From NCBI GenBank assembly GCA_963976055.1, contig CAXBJB010000002.1, positions 310,001 through 374,000 of the forward strand: 64,000 nucleotides of DNA, given 5' to 3'. Shown here piece by piece: positions 16,953 to 26,683 of this stretch (positions are counted from its first letter, which is position 1; each line of letters begins with the position of its first letter). This DNA comes from UBA1479 sp963976055 (GTDB lineage: Bacteria > Pseudomonadota > Alphaproteobacteria > Rhodospirillales > Casp-alpha2). The notes under the pieces are model-generated. The model was not told the DNA's origin and ran no database searches. It saw nothing but the letters and a program-made list of their open reading frames with translations. A program made the position numbers and the translations under genes.

Positions 16953-18329
16953 TTAGAAATATTCCAGTTGCACGGCGAACATGTTTTCGACCTTGCGGAT
17001 GGATTCCGGCGCCGAGAACAGGATCACCCGGTCGCCGGCCTCGACCGTGGTCGTGCCGCGCGGGAACAGCATCTTGCCGTCGCGCACGATGGCGCCGACG
17101 ACGACCCCCGCCGGCAGTTGGATTTCCTTCAGCGTCTTGCCGGCAAGGTCCGAGGTTTCCAGGGCCTCGGCCTCGATCAGTTCGCCCAGGCCCTCGCGCA
17201 CCGCATGGACCGAATGGATGCGCCCGCGGCGCACGTGCTGCAGGATCGTCGAGACGGTGATGTTGCGCGGGCTGACCACCACGTCGATGCCGAGCGATCC
17301 GATGAGCTGCTCATAGATCGAGGTATTGACCAGGGTCACCGTGCGCTCGCAGCCGAACTTCTTGGCCAGCAGCGAGGCCAGGATGTTGCTTTCGTCGTCG
17401 TTGGTCACGGCGACCACCGTGTCGGTGCCGCGGATGTTGGCTTCTTCCAGAATCTCGATGTCGCGCGCGTCGCCGTTCAGCACCACCGTACTGTCCAGTT
17501 GGCCGGAAATATATTCGGCGCGCTCCTTGCTGTGCTCGATGATCTTGGCCTTGACCCAGGGGTATTCGCGCTCGATCTCCTGCGCCAGGACCAGACCGAT
17601 GTTGCCGCCGCCGATGATCAGCAGGCGCCTGGCCTCGCCCGCGTCATAGCCGAAGGCAGTCATGGCGCGGCTGATCTGCGCCGTGTCGACGACGAAATAA
17701 ACCTCGTCGCCGGGCGCCATCTGGTCGTTGGCCTTGGGCACGATGGCGTTGCCGTCGCGGACCAAGCCGACGATCACGATGTTGAGGTCCGGGAACAGCT
17801 GGGTCAGCTGTTTCAAGGGCGTGTTGAGCAGCGGGCATTCCTCGGTGCAGCGCACGCCCAGCAGCGTCACCGCCCCGTCGGCGAGCGGGATCATGTCCAT
17901 GGCGCCGGGGATGCGCAGGCGCCGGGCGACGGCCTTGGCGACTTCCATTTCCGGCGAGATGATGACGTCGATGGGAAGGTTGTCGCGCGAGAACAGATTG
18001 GCCCACATGGGGTCGAGATAACTTTTCTGGCGGATGCGCGCGATCTTGGTCGGCACGTCGAACAGGGAATGGGCGACCTGACAGGCGACCATGTTGATCT
18101 CGTCCGTCAGGGTCACGGCGATCAGCATGTCGGCGTCGGCGATGCCGGCGCGCTCCAGCACGTCCGGGTGGGACGCATGGCCGACCACGGCCTGGGCGTC
18201 CAGGGTGTCGGACACCCGGCGCACCAGGTCCGGCGCCTGATCGACGATGGTTACGTCGTGATTCTCCAACGCCAACTGGCGGGCGATGTTGACGCCGACC
18301 TGGCCGGCGCCGCAAACGATGATCTTCAT
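16953..18329 (-). CDS. trkA: Trk potassium-uptake system peripheral NAD-binding protein TrkA
   Basis: Cytoplasmic gating subunit of the Trk K+ channel. The 458-residue product carries two RCK halves: RCK-N with MKIIVCGAGQVGVNIARQL (Rossmann) then RCK-C, repeated from about residue 230 (LLIIGGGNIGLVLAQEIE) with the second RCK-C at the end. No TrkH/TrkG channel gene is in the window. It is the downstream partner of ntrX, as in most alphaproteobacteria. Confidence 0.95.
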   Translation of the reverse strand: MKIIVCGAGQVGVNIARQLALENHDVTIVDQAPDLVRRVSDTLDAQAVVGHASHPDVLERAGIADADMLIAVTLTDEINMVACQVAHSLFDVPTKIARIRQKSYLDPMWANLFSRDNLPIDVIISPEMEVAKAVARRLRIPGAMDMIPLADGAVTLLGVRCTEECPLLNTPLKQLTQLFPDLNIVIVGLVRDGNAIVPKANDQMAPGDEVYFVVDTAQISRAMTAFGYDAGEARRLLIIGGGNIGLVLAQEIEREYPWVKAKIIEHSKERAEYISGQLDSTVVLNGDARDIEILEEANIRGTDTVVAVTNDDESNILASLLAKKFGCERTVTLVNTSIYEQLIGSLGIDVVVSPRNITVSTILQHVRRGRIHSVHAVREGLGELIEAEALETSDLAGKTLKEIQLPAGVVVGAIVRDGKMLFPRGTTTVEAGDRVILFSAPESIRKVENMFAVQLEYF

Positions 18330-18372
18330 GCCGGACGCCCTTCTTTGGATGCGGCGGTTGTGCGGGAAACGG

Positions 18373-19755
18373 TCATGACGCCCCGCGGTCCTCGTCCGTC
18401 AGGCCGAGGGACTTGAGCTTGCGATGCAGGGCCGAGCGCTCCATGCCCACGAACTGCGCGGTGCGCGAGATGTTGCCGTTGAACCGCGACATCTGGGCAT
18501 TCAGGTATTCGCGTTCGAAATCCTCGCGCGCGTCCCGCAGCGGCTTGGCCAGATAGCCCTCGTCGCCGCCGATGGGGCTGCGTTTCATTCCGTCGAGAAA
18601 CTCCGTCGGCAGCATGCTGGCCCCCAGAACCGTGTCGTTGTCGCCGGGGGCCAGGATCAGCACCCGTTCGATCACGTTGCGAAGTTCGCGGACGTTACCC
18701 GGCCATGCGTAACTCTGCAATGCCGCCAAGGCGTCCTCGCCCAGGCGGCGGGACTGCTGGCCGGTGGCGTCGGCGGCCTGGCGCATGAAATGGTCGGTCA
18801 GGGCGCGGATGTCCTCGCGCCGGTCGGCCAGTGCGGGCACCGTCAGGGGCACCACGTTGAGACGGTAGAACAGGTCCTCGCGGAACCGCCCGGCGGCGAC
18901 CTCCGCCTGCAGGTCGCGGGTCGTCGACGAGATCACGCGCACGTTGACCTGCACCCGGGTTGAGCCGCCGACCCGTTCGAAATTCTGTTCCTGCAGGACG
19001 CGCACGATCTTGCCTTGAGTTTCCAGCGGCATGTCCGAGACCTCGTCGAGCACGAGGGTGCCGCCGTGGGCGCGCTCGAACGTGCCGATGCGCCGCGAAC
19101 CGTCGTCGCCCTCGGTGCCGAACAGTTCCATTTCGACCCGATCCGGTGCCATGGTCGCGCAGTTGACGATGACGAAGGGCCCGTCGGCGCGGTTGGACCG
19201 CGCGTGGATGTTGCGCGCCACGATCTCTTTGCCGCTGCCGCTCGGCCCGAAGATTAAAATCCGGCTGTTGGACGGCGCCGCGCGGTCGATGACCTGCTGA
19301 ATTTCGCGTATCGCGGCCGACGCGCCGATCAGATCGAGGGATGAGCCGGCGCGCAGCCTCAGTTCCTCGTTTTCCGAGCGCAGACGCGCCGCCTCCACCG
19401 CGCGCCGCACGTTGAGCAGCAGGCGGTCGGCCTTGAACGGCTTTTCGATGAAGTCGTAGGCGCCATCCTTGATGGCCGTGACGGCGGTTTCCACGGTGCC
19501 GTGGCCGCTCATCATCAAAACCGGGATTTCCGGATGGTTCTGCTTGATCCGCTTGAGAATCTGCAGGCCGTCCAGTTCACTGCCCTGCAGCCAGATGTCG
19601 AGCAGCACGAGGCTCGGCTGTCGTGCCGACAGCGCCTCAAGCGCACCCTGGCTGTCCGCCGCCTCGCGGGTATCGTAGCCCTCGTCCTGGAGAATCCCCG
19701 CCGTGAGGGTTCGAATGTCGGCTTCGTCGTCGACGATGAGAATGTCTTGTGCCAT
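18373..19755 (-). CDS. ntrX: Nitrogen-assimilation response regulator NtrX
   Basis: The partner of the sensor kinase NtrY. The 460-residue product has a receiver domain with phosphoacceptor D53 (LVLLDIWL), an AAA+ domain with Walker A GPSGSGKE (170-177) and Walker B TLVLDEVSDM, and a Fis-type helix-turn-helix at the end (NISRTAQFVGMERSALHRKL). The GAFTGA loop that contacts sigma-54 is missing: after ELFG the sequence reads TEGDDGSRRIG (about 213-223). This is seen in alphaproteobacterial NtrX proteins, which can act without sigma-54. Confidence 0.94.
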   Translation of the reverse strand: MAQDILIVDDEADIRTLTAGILQDEGYDTREAADSQGALEALSARQPSLVLLDIWLQGSELDGLQILKRIKQNHPEIPVLMMSGHGTVETAVTAIKDGAYDFIEKPFKADRLLLNVRRAVEAARLRSENEELRLRAGSSLDLIGASAAIREIQQVIDRAAPSNSRILIFGPSGSGKEIVARNIHARSNRADGPFVIVNCATMAPDRVEMELFGTEGDDGSRRIGTFERAHGGTLVLDEVSDMPLETQGKIVRVLQEQNFERVGGSTRVQVNVRVISSTTRDLQAEVAAGRFREDLFYRLNVVPLTVPALADRREDIRALTDHFMRQAADATGQQSRRLGEDALAALQSYAWPGNVRELRNVIERVLILAPGDNDTVLGASMLPTEFLDGMKRSPIGGDEGYLAKPLRDAREDFEREYLNAQMSRFNGNISRTAQFVGMERSALHRKLKSLGLTDEDRGAS

Positions 19756-19762
19756 GACAGCC

Positions 19763-22060
19763 CTACCCCAACCCCAGGCCGGTTGCGACCTTCATGGGAT
19801 CTTTGTCGCCGTCGTTGGCGGTTTCATCCAAGTCCCGAAACACCAGACTGATCCGCGCCCCGCCGCCGGGGCGGTCTTCGAGGCGCAGGTCACCCTGATG
19901 ATCTTCCATGATCTTGCGGACAATGGCCAGTCCCAGGCCCGTGCCCTTGCTGCGCGTCGTCACGTAGGGTTCGGTCAACCGCTCGCGTCCGGCTTCGGGC
20001 AGGCCGATGCCGTTGTCCTCGACGATCACCGCGACGCTTTCGTCGCCGCCGCCTTGGCCGCGGCCGTCGGTCACCGTGACGGAAATCCGACCAGGTTCGC
20101 CCTCGCCGCCTTCGGTCTTGTCTTGAAGTATCCGGCTTTCAATGCTTTCCGCCGCGTTCTTCAGAATGTTGGTGAGAGCGCGTGACACCTGGCGACGGTC
20201 GCAGCGCAGCATCATGTCGCCGTCCGGCAGGGCGAGATCGATCGCGATGTCTTCCGTACGCGATCGCTCCAGAGTGATGACTTCGCGAATCAGGTGCGAC
20301 AGGTTCTCGCGCCCGATGGAGGGTTGGGGCATGCGCGCGAAGGACGAAAATTCGTCGACCATGCGGCCGATGTCTTCGACCTGACGGATGATCGTGTCCG
20401 TGCAGGTGGCGAAGGTTTCCGGGTCCGAGGTGACTTCGTCTTGGTACTTGCGCTTCAGGCGCTCCGCCGACAGCTGGATGGGCGTCAGCGGGTTCTTGAT
20501 TTCATGGGCGATGCGCCGCGCGACGTCGGCCCAGGCGGCGGCGCGCTGCGCCGACAAGAGTTCGGTCACGTCATCGAAGGTGACGACGAAGCCCAGCAGC
20601 TGGCCGGCCAGACGCTCGGCGGCGATGCGCACCAACAGCGTGCGCTCGCTGCCGTCGCGGGCAAGCTTGACCTCGGACCGCTGCTGGCGGTCGGGCCGGC
20701 GCTTGGCCTCGGACCACAAGGGGGCGAATTCCGGCACCAGATCGACCAGCAGCCGCCCCTTGGCCCGCATCAGGTCCTCGCCGACCAGGGTCGAGGCCGA
20801 CCGATTGGGCAAATTGATGCGCCCGTCCTTGTCCAGGCCGACCACGCCCGCCGACACGCCGGCCAGCACCGTTTCCGTGAACCGGCGCCGTTCGTCCAAT
20901 TCCCGGTTGGCCGAAATCAGGCCTTCCTGCTGGCCGCGGATCTGCGCCGTCATGCGGTTGAAGGCGCGCGACAGGGAGGCCAGTTCGTCATCGGCGTCGG
21001 GAATGTCGACAGTCGTCGTCAGGTCGCCGTCGCGGATGCGCCCGGCGGCATAGATCAGGCTTGAGACAGGCTCCGCCAACTGCGTCGCGACGGTCAGGCC
21101 CGTCCACACGGCGGCCAGCAGCAACAGCACGGAAACCACGGTGAAAATCAGGATAAAGCTGACCTGCAGGCCGCCCCGCTCGCGCTGCAGGCGCTGGTAT
21201 TCGCGCACCGCGTTCTGGATGGTGTCGATATGGTTGAGGACGTCCGGGTTCACGAACCGCTCAAGCACCAGATAGGTATCGACGAAGCGGCTCAGCTTGT
21301 AGATGGCGCGGATGCGGTCCTGTTCGTCGAGCGGGATCAGGGTGATTTTGCCGGCCTGCGCCTGCTGGAAAAGCTCCGGGGTGATCTGCTCGGTCTCGCG
21401 TGGGCGGGAAAATTCGGATTGCGCGATGACCTTTCCCGTGCTGTCGACCATGACCGCCTCGGTGAAGCCGCGAGAGCGGGTGTGGAAGGTCAGGAGCGGG
21501 CTCAGGCGCCAGGGTTCGCGGGTGAGAATGCCGGAATTGATGTTCAGATCGTTGGCCACGGCCAGGATGTCCGTGCCGAAGTTTTCCCGATGTTCCTTCA
21601 GATAGGCGCTGGCCACGCCCATGGACTGCTCGAGCGCCGTCGAGACCCGTTCGTTGAACCAGGCCTGCACACCGTAATGCAGGAAGGTCGCCGACATCAC
21701 GGCGACCAGAATGGCCGGTGCCGTGGCGACCAGGGCGAACAGGGTGACCATGCGCACATGCAGGCCCGAGCCCGCCTGCCCGCGCCGCCGGTCGAGCCAG
21801 ATCGAGAACAGACGCTGGCCGACGACCATGCCGAGAAGCAGCAGAATCCCGCCGTCCAGGTAGATCATGGCGACGATGGTTTCGATGTTCTGGGTCTGGG
21901 CCGGGCGGAACACCAGCATGAAGGCGGTGGCCACGCAGGACACGACCGCCGCCGCCGCAAGTCCGTAGGCGAGAAGCCGCTTGGTGCTCGCCCCGCGCAG
22001 GCCGACCAGCGCCCAAAGGCTGCCGAGGGGGCCTTGTCCGGGCGTGGCCGGAGGGTTCAT
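19763..22060 (-). CDS. ntrY: Nitrogen-regulation sensor histidine kinase NtrY
   Basis: A 765-residue membrane kinase. The order is: N-terminal transmembrane helices (about 30-55, 62-80 and 100-125), an extracytoplasmic domain, a further helix (about 300-320), HAMP (LAEPVSSLIYAAGRIRDGDL), PAS (ETVLAGVSAGVVGLDKDG), HisKA with phospho-acceptor H519 (RIAHEIKNPL), and the HATPase with N box NILKNAAESI and G boxes DNGIGLP and GTGLGLAIV. The start ATG overlaps the ntrC stop by 4 bp. In relatives NtrYX links nitrogen metabolism to redox and envelope control. Confidence 0.95.
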   Translation of the reverse strand: MNPPATPGQGPLGSLWALVGLRGASTKRLLAYGLAAAAVVSCVATAFMLVFRPAQTQNIETIVAMIYLDGGILLLLGMVVGQRLFSIWLDRRRGQAGSGLHVRMVTLFALVATAPAILVAVMSATFLHYGVQAWFNERVSTALEQSMGVASAYLKEHRENFGTDILAVANDLNINSGILTREPWRLSPLLTFHTRSRGFTEAVMVDSTGKVIAQSEFSRPRETEQITPELFQQAQAGKITLIPLDEQDRIRAIYKLSRFVDTYLVLERFVNPDVLNHIDTIQNAVREYQRLQRERGGLQVSFILIFTVVSVLLLLAAVWTGLTVATQLAEPVSSLIYAAGRIRDGDLTTTVDIPDADDELASLSRAFNRMTAQIRGQQEGLISANRELDERRRFTETVLAGVSAGVVGLDKDGRINLPNRSASTLVGEDLMRAKGRLLVDLVPEFAPLWSEAKRRPDRQQRSEVKLARDGSERTLLVRIAAERLAGQLLGFVVTFDDVTELLSAQRAAAWADVARRIAHEIKNPLTPIQLSAERLKRKYQDEVTSDPETFATCTDTIIRQVEDIGRMVDEFSSFARMPQPSIGRENLSHLIREVITLERSRTEDIAIDLALPDGDMMLRCDRRQVSRALTNILKNAAESIESRILQDKTEGGEGEPGRISVTVTDGRGQGGGDESVAVIVEDNGIGLPEAGRERLTEPYVTTRSKGTGLGLAIVRKIMEDHQGDLRLEDRPGGGARISLVFRDLDETANDGDKDPMKVATGLGLG

Positions 22061-23490
22061 TTCTGGCCCCGCACCACCGAAATGTCGAGATCGCGGATCT
22101 TCTTGCGCAGGGTGTTGCGGTTGAGACCCAGAACCTCGGCTGCCTTGACCTGATTGCCGCGCGTGGCCCGCAGGGTCAACAGGATCAGCGGCCGTTCGAT
22201 TTCACGCAGCACGCGGTCGTACAGACCCGCCGCCGGCAACGCCCCCGCATGGGCGCCGAAGTAGGCTTCTAGGCGTTCCTCGACGACCTGCGACAGCCCC
22301 CGGTTGGCGCCCGGGTCTCCGCTGCGGCTGCGGTCGGCGAGCTCCGCCGAGATGGCCTGTTCGGAGATCGTTTCCTCGGAATAGAGGGCGGCCAGGCGGT
22401 GGATCAGGTTTTCCAGTTCGCGCACGTTGCCCGGCCAGTTGTAGGCCATCAGGCGTTCCGTGGCCTTGCCCTCGATGATCTTCCACGGCAGGCCCTCGCC
22501 CGCCGCCTTGGCGAGGAAGGTCTTGACCAGTTCAGGGATATCCTCGAGCCGTTCGCGCAGCGGCGGCAGGCGCAGCGGCACGACGTTCAGGCGGTAGAAC
22601 AGATCTTCGCGGAACCGGCCCTGGCGGGTCAGCTGGGTCAGGTCCTGATGGGTCGCGGCGACGATGCGCACGTCGGTCTTGCGCGTCACCCGGCCGCCGA
22701 CGGAGGTGTATTCCCCTTCCTGCAGCACGCGCAGCAGGCGGGTCTGGGCCTCCAGCGGCATGTCGCCGATTTCGTCGAGGAACAGGGTGCCGCCCTCGGC
22801 CTGCTCGAAGCGGCCGGAGGAGCGCATGGTGGCCCCCGTGAAAGCCCCCTTTTCATGGCCGAACAGCTCGCTTTCGATCAACTCACGCGGGATCGCGGCC
22901 ATGTTGACGGCGACGAACGGCCCCCGCTTGCGCTTGCCGTAATCGTGCAGCACCCGCGCGGCCAGCTCCTTGCCGGTGCCCGACTCGCCGGTGATCAGAA
23001 CGGTCAGGTCGGTCGAGATCAGGCGCGCCAGGGTGCGGTAGATTTCCTGCATGGCGGGCGAGCGGCCGACCAGCGGCAGCTTCTCCACGCCGGCGTGCTC
23101 GGCGCTCAGGCCCGGCTGCTCGGGCGGCGCTTCCAGGCCGCGGCGCACGATCGAGATCAACTCGTTGATGTCGAACGGCTTCGGCAGGTATTCGAAGGCG
23201 CCGCTTTCGGCGGCCTTGACCGCCGTCAGAATGGTGTTCTGCGCGCTCATCACGACGATGCGCAGTTCCGGGCGGATTTCCTTGATGCGCGGGATCAGGT
23301 CGAGACCGTTTTCATCGGGCATGATGACGTCGGTGATGACGATGTCGCCCTCGCCCGCCGACACCCAGTCCCACAGGGTCGAGGCCTGGCCCGTCGTCTT
23401 GACGTCCAGTCCGGCACGGCCCAGCGCCTGCGCGACCACGGTGCGGATCGCCGCGTCGTCGTCGGCGACAAGAACGGTGCGGCCGCTCAT
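22057..23490 (-). CDS. ntrC: Nitrogen regulation protein NtrC (NR(I))
   Basis: Sigma-54-dependent activator of nitrogen-starvation genes. The 477-residue product has a receiver with D54 (IVITDVIMPDENG), an AAA+ domain with Walker A GESGTGKE, an intact GAFTGA loop (215-220) and FLDEIGDMP, then a Fis-type DNA-binding end (GNQVKAAEVLGLNRNTLRKKI). The ATG at 23490 overlaps the ntrB stop (ATGA). The intact loop contrasts with its neighbour NtrX. Confidence 0.97.
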   Translation of the reverse strand: MSGRTVLVADDDAAIRTVVAQALGRAGLDVKTTGQASTLWDWVSAGEGDIVITDVIMPDENGLDLIPRIKEIRPELRIVVMSAQNTILTAVKAAESGAFEYLPKPFDINELISIVRRGLEAPPEQPGLSAEHAGVEKLPLVGRSPAMQEIYRTLARLISTDLTVLITGESGTGKELAARVLHDYGKRKRGPFVAVNMAAIPRELIESELFGHEKGAFTGATMRSSGRFEQAEGGTLFLDEIGDMPLEAQTRLLRVLQEGEYTSVGGRVTRKTDVRIVAATHQDLTQLTRQGRFREDLFYRLNVVPLRLPPLRERLEDIPELVKTFLAKAAGEGLPWKIIEGKATERLMAYNWPGNVRELENLIHRLAALYSEETISEQAISAELADRSRSGDPGANRGLSQVVEERLEAYFGAHAGALPAAGLYDRVLREIERPLILLTLRATRGNQVKAAEVLGLNRNTLRKKIRDLDISVVRGQK

Positions 23491-24617
23491 TTCAACTCTC
23501 CCGGTTCGGTGTCTTCGTAGAACGGCAGCATGACCCGGAACTCGGTCCGACCTGGGCGGCTTTCGCATTCGACCACGCCGCCGTGATCGCCGACCAGCTT
23601 GGCGACCAGGGCGAGGCCCAGGCCGGTGCCGTTCGGCTTCGACGTCACGAAGGGATCGAACAGGTTGGATGTCAGGTCGTCGGGGATGCCGGGGCCGTTG
23701 TCGATGATGGAAACCTTCAGGGGCAGCGCCACCTTGTCCTTGCGGCCCGATAGCGCGAACCGCACGCCATGCTGGTAAGAGGTGCGCAGGTTGATCTCGC
23801 CGCCGACCTCGGGACAGGCGTCGCAGGCGTTCTTGACCAGGTTGAGGAATATCTGCACCAGTTGGTCGTGATCGCCCGGCACCGGCGGCAGCGACGGGTC
23901 GAAATCGGCACGGAACCGGATATTGGTGCCGAACCCGGTTTCCGCCAGGCGCTGCACCCGGTCCAGGACCTTGTGGATGTTCACTGGCTTGCGTTCGAAC
24001 GGGCCGTAATCGGTGAAGATTTCCATGCGCCCGATTAGAGTCGAGATACGGTCCGCTTCCTGGCGAATCAGTTCGGCAAGCGGCCGGTCCTCGTCGGAGG
24101 CGTTCTGCTCCAGAAGCTGCGCAGCACCCCGGATGCCGGACAAGGGGTTGCGCACCTCATGGGCCAGCACGGCGGCCATGGAGGTGATGGAGCGCGCCGC
24201 CCCCCGATGAGTCATCTGGCGGTCGATCATTTCCGTGATGCCGCGGTCGAACATCATCAGCACGATGAAGCCGGGCGAATCCGGCAGCGGCGTCGCCTGC
24301 ACGCTGAGGAAATGGCGGCCGACGCGCGGGCTTTCGATGGCAAGTTCGTGTTCCGAGACCTGGGCATTGGCCCGGCGCACCTGGGCGATCAGCCCGTGCA
24401 GCGGTGAATCGGGCGGCACGAAATTGGACAGCGGCCGGTCGATCAGATGCGAGGCGCTGGCGCTGAAGAAATTCTCCGCCGCCGCGTTGACCATGGTGAT
24501 GCGGTCCTCGGCGTCGAGCGTCACCACGGGGGCCGGCAGAAGGTCCAGGATGGTCGCGGAATCGGCCGGCGAATGGGCGCGCCCGCCGGCACGGACCCGG
24601 GTGACGGTGGTCTCCAT
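23487..24617 (-). CDS. ntrB: Nitrogen regulation sensor kinase NtrB (NR(II))
   Basis: Soluble PII-controlled kinase/phosphatase of NtrC. The 376-residue product has a PAS domain (ATILDLLPAPVVTLDAEDRITMVN), HisKA with H153 (VLAHEVRNPLSGIRG), and HATPase boxes LVKNACDA, DNGPGIP and GTGLGLALV. The chosen ATG at 24617 shares one base with the dusB stop (TGATG). The frame stays open much further upstream, but that part lies over dusB and has no domain. Confidence 0.96.
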   Translation of the reverse strand: METTVTRVRAGGRAHSPADSATILDLLPAPVVTLDAEDRITMVNAAAENFFSASASHLIDRPLSNFVPPDSPLHGLIAQVRRANAQVSEHELAIESPRVGRHFLSVQATPLPDSPGFIVLMMFDRGITEMIDRQMTHRGAARSITSMAAVLAHEVRNPLSGIRGAAQLLEQNASDEDRPLAELIRQEADRISTLIGRMEIFTDYGPFERKPVNIHKVLDRVQRLAETGFGTNIRFRADFDPSLPPVPGDHDQLVQIFLNLVKNACDACPEVGGEINLRTSYQHGVRFALSGRKDKVALPLKVSIIDNGPGIPDDLTSNLFDPFVTSKPNGTGLGLALVAKLVGDHGGVVECESRPGRTEFRVMLPFYEDTEPGELK

Positions 24618-25603
24618 CACGCCGCGGCCCTTTCCATCTGCGGGCCGTAGAACGCGGCGAGCTTGTGGCGCACGATCTCCGGGTCTTCCTGACCCATGAT
24701 GTCGGCGCGGAATTCGGCCGATCCGGGCAGGCCCTTGGAATACCAGCCGATATGCTTGCGCGCGATCTTGACGCCCGCGTGGACGCCGTAATGGCTGAGG
24801 ATGTCCTCGTAATGCCGGCGCAGCATCTCGTATTGGGCATTGATCGAGGGATCGGGCAGGCGCTCGCCCGTCTTCAGGAAATGAATGACCTGGGCCGGAA
24901 ACCAGGGCCGGCCATAGGTGCCGCGCCCGATCAACAGGCCGTCGGCCCCGGATTCTTCCATGCAGCGTTTGGCGTCGTCGAGGATCAGGATATCTCCGTT
25001 CGCAAACACAGGAACTTGCACTGCTTCCTTCACGTTGCGAATGAACTTCCAGTCGGCGCTGCCCTTGTAGAACTGACAGCGCGTGCGGCCGTGCACGGCG
25101 ATTGCCCTGACACCCACATCCTGGGCCGCGCGGGCGAGGATCGGGGCATTCAGGCTGTCGTGGTCCCAGCCCATGCGCATCTTCAGGGTCACGGGAATGG
25201 AGACGGCCTTGACCACGGAGTCGAGAATCTTGGTCGCATGCTCGACGTCGCGCATGAGAGCCGAGCCCGCATCGCCGTTCACGACCTTTTTCACCGGGCA
25301 ACCCATGTTGATGTCGATCAGCGCCGCGCCGCGTTGTTCGTTCAGGCGCGCGGCCTCGGCCACGACCTCGGGCTCGCAGCCGGCCAACTGCACCGACATG
25401 GGGTGTTCCTCGGCGCAATGGGTCGCCATTTTCATGGTCTTCTTGGCGGCATGGATCATCGCCCGGCTGGCGATCATTTCCGACACGACAAGGCCGACGC
25501 CGCAGCTCTTGACCAGGCGGCGGAACGGCATGTCGGTGACGCCGGACATGGGCGCCAAAACAACCGGGTCGGAAATCTCGACCCCACCAATCTTCAATGA
25601 CAT
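24617..25603 (-). CDS. dusB: tRNA-dihydrouridine synthase DusB (NifR3)
   Basis: FMN-dependent reduction of uridines in the tRNA D-loop. TIM-barrel signatures are VLAPMSGVTDMPFR, the catalytic Cys in DINMGCPVKKV, the HGRTRCQFYKG segment and the phosphate-binding IGRGTYGRPW. The ATG at 25603 (MSLKIGG) is preferred because the family starts there; an in-frame ATG at 25630 would add nine residues. It heads the dusB-ntrBC-ntrYX run, historically named nifR3. Confidence 0.95.
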   Translation of the reverse strand: MSLKIGGVEISDPVVLAPMSGVTDMPFRRLVKSCGVGLVVSEMIASRAMIHAAKKTMKMATHCAEEHPMSVQLAGCEPEVVAEAARLNEQRGAALIDINMGCPVKKVVNGDAGSALMRDVEHATKILDSVVKAVSIPVTLKMRMGWDHDSLNAPILARAAQDVGVRAIAVHGRTRCQFYKGSADWKFIRNVKEAVQVPVFANGDILILDDAKRCMEESGADGLLIGRGTYGRPWFPAQVIHFLKTGERLPDPSINAQYEMLRRHYEDILSHYGVHAGVKIARKHIGWYSKGLPGSAEFRADIMGQEDPEIVRHKLAAFYGPQMERAAA

Positions 25604-25686
25604 GTTGGGTATCCCATTTTGCGTGCCCATTTATTGGGCAGAAACGGCAAGAATTCAACAAAATGCGGGGGAAAGGCGCATAAATT

Positions 25687-26502
25687 TTATGCCAGAAGCA
25701 CGCTGGTTACGAATTTGACCCCTGGATAGGCCAGGGTCACGAACAAATAGGCCAGCAAAACCAGGCGGGCGACCAGACGACCGCGGGCGCCGGTTTTCTG
25801 ATGTGCATACAGCAGCGCGCAGATCACCGCGAAGGCGGCCAGGGCGAACACGGTTTTGTGGTCGAGATGCAGGATGGACACGCCATGGGTCAGATTGATG
25901 GCCGTCCCGGTGGCCATGCCGAGTGCGAGGACCGCCGCCGACAGCCACAGGAAGCGCAGCACCACGCCCTCGCAATCCAGCACCGACGGGAGGCCCTGGG
26001 GCCGCTTCAGGGGCACCTTGCGCTTCAGGGCGCGTTCCTGCAGCAAAGCCGCGAGAGAGGCCGCGGCGGCCACGGTCAGCAACGCATAGGTCGCGATGGA
26101 CACGCCGATATGGAACCACAGCCAGCCGCCGTCGCCCGGGGCCATGGTCATGGGGGCGGCATGGGTGGCGCCGTGGCTGAGCATGGCGAGAACGGCCAGG
26201 ACCGTCATCAGCGCCAGAAACAAGGGCGACAGGCGGGCGACGTCACGGTCGAACACGGCCGCGGCGGCGAACACCGCCGTACTGGCACTAACCGAAACCC
26301 AAAGCGCGAACGACAGGTCCGTGCGCCAATCGGCGATCGCCGTGGTGGCGGCCACGGTCCAGGCCACGGGGCCGACCACGGCCACGGCGAGCAGGATCCA
26401 GAACCGCGCCTGGGGCTGTTCCGCTTCGCCCTTCCAGGCGGCGAGGAGCGCCGGCAGCAGGGCGACCAGGGCGGCGATGTTGAGAACGGTGTCGGCGGCC
26501 AT
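25687..26502 (-). CDS. CcsA/YpjD-like inner-membrane protein (cytochrome c assembly family)
   Basis: A 271-residue polytopic membrane protein with about eight hydrophobic helices, among them the family stretch WLWFHIGVSIATYALLTVAA and a histidine pair (SHGATHAAP, LHLDHKTVF) that could bind haem. It belongs to the cytochrome c biogenesis CcsA-like family that includes YpjD/CorE. It is not part of a Ccm operon here, so a role in cytochrome maturation is uncertain. It lies upstream of dusB on the same strand with an 83-bp gap. Confidence 0.78.
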   Translation of the reverse strand: MAADTVLNIAALVALLPALLAAWKGEAEQPQARFWILLAVAVVGPVAWTVAATTAIADWRTDLSFALWVSVSASTAVFAAAAVFDRDVARLSPLFLALMTVLAVLAMLSHGATHAAPMTMAPGDGGWLWFHIGVSIATYALLTVAAAASLAALLQERALKRKVPLKRPQGLPSVLDCEGVVLRFLWLSAAVLALGMATGTAINLTHGVSILHLDHKTVFALAAFAVICALLYAHQKTGARGRLVARLVLLAYLFVTLAYPGVKFVTSVLLA

Positions 26503-26600
26503 TTGTTCAGTCTCTCGTTACAACGGGCGGCTAGAACATCGCCCTACGCGCCCGGTTTGACAAGGGCCGCCTGCGCATGACCGCCGGACGACATGGCCTA

Positions 26601-26630
26601 TTGGCAAAATCCCCGTTTGTTCAGTATGTT
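26601..26630 (+). promoter_or_regulatory. Candidate promoter for ispDF
   Basis: TTGGCA (26601-26606) and TATGTT (26625-26630) are separated by 18 bp and end about 53 bp before the ispDF ATG. The gap lies between divergent genes. It is pattern-based only. Confidence 0.3.
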
Positions 26631-26683
26631 CCGCGCCTGACCTCCCTTCCCTCCCTGCGTTGGACAAGGCGGCACTGGAACCC

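Noticed and set aside
24618..25661. Extension of ntrB to 724 residues
   Set aside because: The added part overlaps dusB out of frame and has no domain; the ATG overlapping the dusB stop is the better start.
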